From positions 92,612 through 156,611 of the forward strand of contig NZ_JYDE01000014.1 in the NCBI RefSeq assembly GCF_003263515.1: 64,000 bases of DNA, given 5' to 3'. This stretch comes from Rahnella inusitata (GTDB lineage Bacteria; Pseudomonadota; Gammaproteobacteria; Enterobacterales; Enterobacteriaceae). Below, piece by piece: positions 62,238 through 64,000 of this stretch. Below the pieces are notes generated by a model. That model ran no database searches, was not told where the DNA came from, and saw only the letters and a program-made list of their open reading frames with translations. Each line of letters begins with the position of its first letter. Positions within the stretch are counted from its first letter, which is position 1. The position numbers and the translations under genes were made by a program.

Positions 62238-63032
62238 TCAATCAGGCACGCAAATCCCCGCCTTCATAAACGTAACGGCCTTACCTTCAATAACGACCCT
62301 GTTTTCTTTTAACGCACAAATCAGGTGTCCCCCTCGCAGGGAAGCCTGCCATGCAGAAAGGTTTTTTTTTCCCAGTCTTTCAGCCCAGTAGGGCACCAGC
62401 GTTGCATGAATCGAACCGGTCACAGGATCTTCTGGAATGCCCGCACCCGGCGCAAAGTAACGGGAAACAAAATCGTACTGGCTTCCCGACCCCTGACCTG
62501 TAATCACCACGCCAACCGGTCCGAGTCTGGCAAGCAGGTGCAAATCAGGCTGATATGACCTGACCGCGTCTTCTCCGTCAAGAACCACAAAAATATTTTC
62601 GAAATTTCTGAACCAGTGCTTTGCCCTACCGCTGAAAACAGGCTGGATGATCTCCGGAAGCCGTGTCATTTCTTCCGGGGGAATGCAGGGCAGATCGAGT
62701 AGGTAGCCGTCCTCTTTCACCTCAACATTCAGTTGCCCGACGCGGGCTGAAAATGAGAGCGGACCCGTTACTTCATATTCCGTGACCAGCACGTGTGCGG
62801 TTGCAAGCGTGGCATGCCCGCAGAAATCGACTTCCACCGTGGGTGTAAACCACCGCAGATCCCAGCCTTCACCGTTGCGTTTGACGAAAGCCGTCTCAGC
62901 CAGGTTATTTTCGGCAGCAATAGACTGCATCAGGCTGTCCGGTAGCCAGTTTTCAAGCACCAGAACGGCGGCGGGATTTCCGCCAAAGACATGGTCAGTA
63001 AAAGCGTCCACCTGGTACATCTTAAGAAACAT
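62238..63032 (-). CDS. PhzF-family isomerase/epimerase
   Basis: PhzF-type proteins have a diaminopimelate-epimerase-like fold and isomerise small metabolites. The 264-residue protein begins with YQVDAFTDHVFGGNPAAV and has the catalytic Glu in NLAETAFV near residue 44. Later motifs are DFCGHATLATAHVL and GSIHATLVPYW. The ATG at 63032 has GAGAGG upstream and gives the family-typical N terminus. An upstream frame to 63119 would overlap the next gene. The substrate is unknown. Confidence 0.92.
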   Translation of the reverse strand: MFLKMYQVDAFTDHVFGGNPAAVLVLENWLPDSLMQSIAAENNLAETAFVKRNGEGWDLRWFTPTVEVDFCGHATLATAHVLVTEYEVTGPLSFSARVGQLNVEVKEDGYLLDLPCIPPEEMTRLPEIIQPVFSGRAKHWFRNFENIFVVLDGEDAVRSYQPDLHLLARLGPVGVVITGQGSGSQYDFVSRYFAPGAGIPEDPVTGSIHATLVPYWAERLGKKNLSAWQASLRGGHLICALKENRVVIEGKAVTFMKAGICVPD

Positions 63033-63084
63033 GGAAAGTACCCTCTCGTTGTTTTTTATCCGAATCAGTTCTGACGATTCAAAG

Positions 63085-63771
63085 CTACTCGCTGATGAGA
63101 ACAGTATGACAGCGCGCACCCGGCATCATTTTTTCCAGACCGTCTGTCAGCATTTTTCCGGCAGAATGCAGCTCTTCCAGCGGCATTTGAGGCAGGCTCT
63201 CAAGGATAAACCACATTCTGCTATCTGCCACGCTCAGCCGGGTCCGGATGCCCTGTCGCCAGTTCCACCGACGGCAGGTTACGCCGGTATCATCGCGCCA
63301 GATAACTTCACCCACCTCCGGTAACTCGCTTCCAGGCTGGCCGTCCTTCATCGTGTCAAAGATTTCGGTACCGTCTGCCAGAATCAGTCGTGGCCTTCCT
63401 GTGTAAGCCGCAAAGTTTTCTCCGCCAACCGGAACGGCATATTGGATGCTAACGGCGTTATACAGATCGACCACCGGATCGAGAGAGGCCATTGTGCCAT
63501 CTTTAAGAACCCGCTTGCGCAAAGCTTCCGCTGAACAGGGTGTTCGTTTAGGTTTTGCCCCAAAGGCGCGAAATACCTCCGCCCATGCGTTCAGGTGCGC
63601 CTCTGCCCAGGCAGGATGTCCTGCCAGAACTGCCTCGCAGGCTTCCCGCAGCGCGACTTCTCCAACCTGTTCATCAGCCACGGTTGTCGCTTCCACGCTG
63701 ATACTAAGTGCCCGAAATCCTGGTGCGATGCGGTAAATTTCGGGGCTGATTGACGGTGACACGGTTGGCAT
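63085..63771 (-). CDS. B3/B4 tRNA-binding-domain protein
   Basis: The 228-residue protein matches the stand-alone B3/B4 domain group, related to the editing region of phenylalanyl-tRNA synthetase: PGFRALSISVEAT near the start, then KPKRTPCSAEALRKRVLKDG and LDPVVDLYNAVSIQYAVPVGGEN. The function of such proteins is not settled; some may edit or bind tRNA or amino acids. The ATG at 63771 has AGGAT upstream. It may be co-transcribed with the PhzF gene, which is 52 bases away. Confidence 0.88.
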   Translation of the reverse strand: MPTVSPSISPEIYRIAPGFRALSISVEATTVADEQVGEVALREACEAVLAGHPAWAEAHLNAWAEVFRAFGAKPKRTPCSAEALRKRVLKDGTMASLDPVVDLYNAVSIQYAVPVGGENFAAYTGRPRLILADGTEIFDTMKDGQPGSELPEVGEVIWRDDTGVTCRRWNWRQGIRTRLSVADSRMWFILESLPQMPLEELHSAGKMLTDGLEKMMPGARCHTVLISE

Positions 63772-63814
63772 ACGATAATCCTGTAATGACTGATTTATTA
63801 CATGATAATGACCG

Positions 63815-64000
63815 ATGACCAAAAAAGTCAACATAACGACCGACGCCGGTGCAGCCAGGGTAAACGAGGCCGTTTCCGCGCACGTAAAGCTTTACCGCAG
63901 CCAGAAAAAAATGTCGCTTGATGAGCTTTCCCGCCGTTCAGGCGTTAGTAAGGGAATGCTGGTAGAGATTGAAGGATGCAGGGCCAACCCCAGCATTGCA
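63815..64000 (+). CDS. XRE-family regulator, 5' part (continues past window)
   Basis: The ATG at 63815 opens a frame through the window end. It encodes a helix-turn-helix of XRE type: HVKLYRSQKKMSLDELSRRSGVSKGMLVEIE near residues 23-53, followed by NPSIA. The pattern fits XRE-cupin regulators, but only about 62 codons are visible. It is divergent from the B3/B4 gene, 43 bases away, and may control it. Confidence 0.85.
   Translation, partial: MTKKVNITTDAGAARVNEAVSAHVKLYRSQKKMSLDELSRRSGVSKGMLVEIEGCRANPSIA

Overview
The window looks like chromosomal DNA of a Gram-negative enterobacterium (Enterobacterales). I base this on a full enterobacterial-type type VI secretion (T6SS) operon, a yebG gene with a LexA box, sitABCD with mntR, an EvgAS-like phosphorelay, a ybjJ/ybjI-like pair, and operator sequences that fit the enterobacterial MetJ, Fur, MntR, LexA and FliA consensus. 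Gene content and moderate GC suggest Yersiniaceae (Rahnella, Ewingella or Serratia relatives), but the genus is a guess. I saw no rRNA, tRNA, CRISPR array, insertion sequence or prophage.

Layout. 1-17.6 kb: one leftward T6SS operon, tssB-tssC-hcp-tssE-tssF-tssG-vgrG-(small gene)-PAAR-tssA-tssJ-tssK-tssL-tssM-clpV, with clpV cut by the window edge. 18.1-28.0 kb: an uptake and catabolism island with a TenA-like protein, a BtpA-family protein, a PfkB kinase, a sugar-type ABC importer, a frameshifted LacI regulator, a phosphotriesterase-family hydrolase, a glutamine-amidotransferase-like protein and an M20 peptidase. Two identical palindromic operators precede the importer genes. 28.1-30.5 kb: a TonB-dependent siderophore receptor with a Fur-like box. 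30.7-36.8 kb: a MetJ-box-controlled operon of a homocysteine S-methyltransferase and a Dpp/Opp-type ABC importer. 36.8-40.4 kb: a nonsense-interrupted lipoprotein, a chemoreceptor with a FliA-type promoter, an acetyltransferase and yebG. 40.4-48.4 kb: a frameshifted M48 peptidase, small membrane and exported proteins, a cytoplasmic beta-lactamase-like protein, and a ROK regulator, MFS transporter and HAD phosphatase group. 48.5-57.3 kb: a regulator-rich stretch with a LysR protein, two tandem IprA-like regulators, an EvgA/EvgS-like pair, a pseudo-receiver and an orphan response regulator. 57.3-61.4 kb: mntR and sitABCD around an MntR box. 61.4-64 kb: a flavin-reductase-like protein, a PhzF-family protein, a B3/B4-domain protein and a partial XRE regulator.

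The best candidate for an undescribed system is the 18-28 kb island. Its mix of a TenA lacking the catalytic cysteine, a BtpA protein, a PfkB kinase and three hydrolase-like enzymes behind a sugar-type importer suggests import and dismantling of a nitrogen-containing, possibly glycosylated compound. A second candidate is the pair of EvgA-box-like inverted repeats that links the EvgAS-like pair to a pseudo-receiver and orphan regulator.

Caution: three of the four gene disruptions seen are repaired by adding one base to a run of identical bases. They may be sequencing or assembly errors rather than real pseudogenes.
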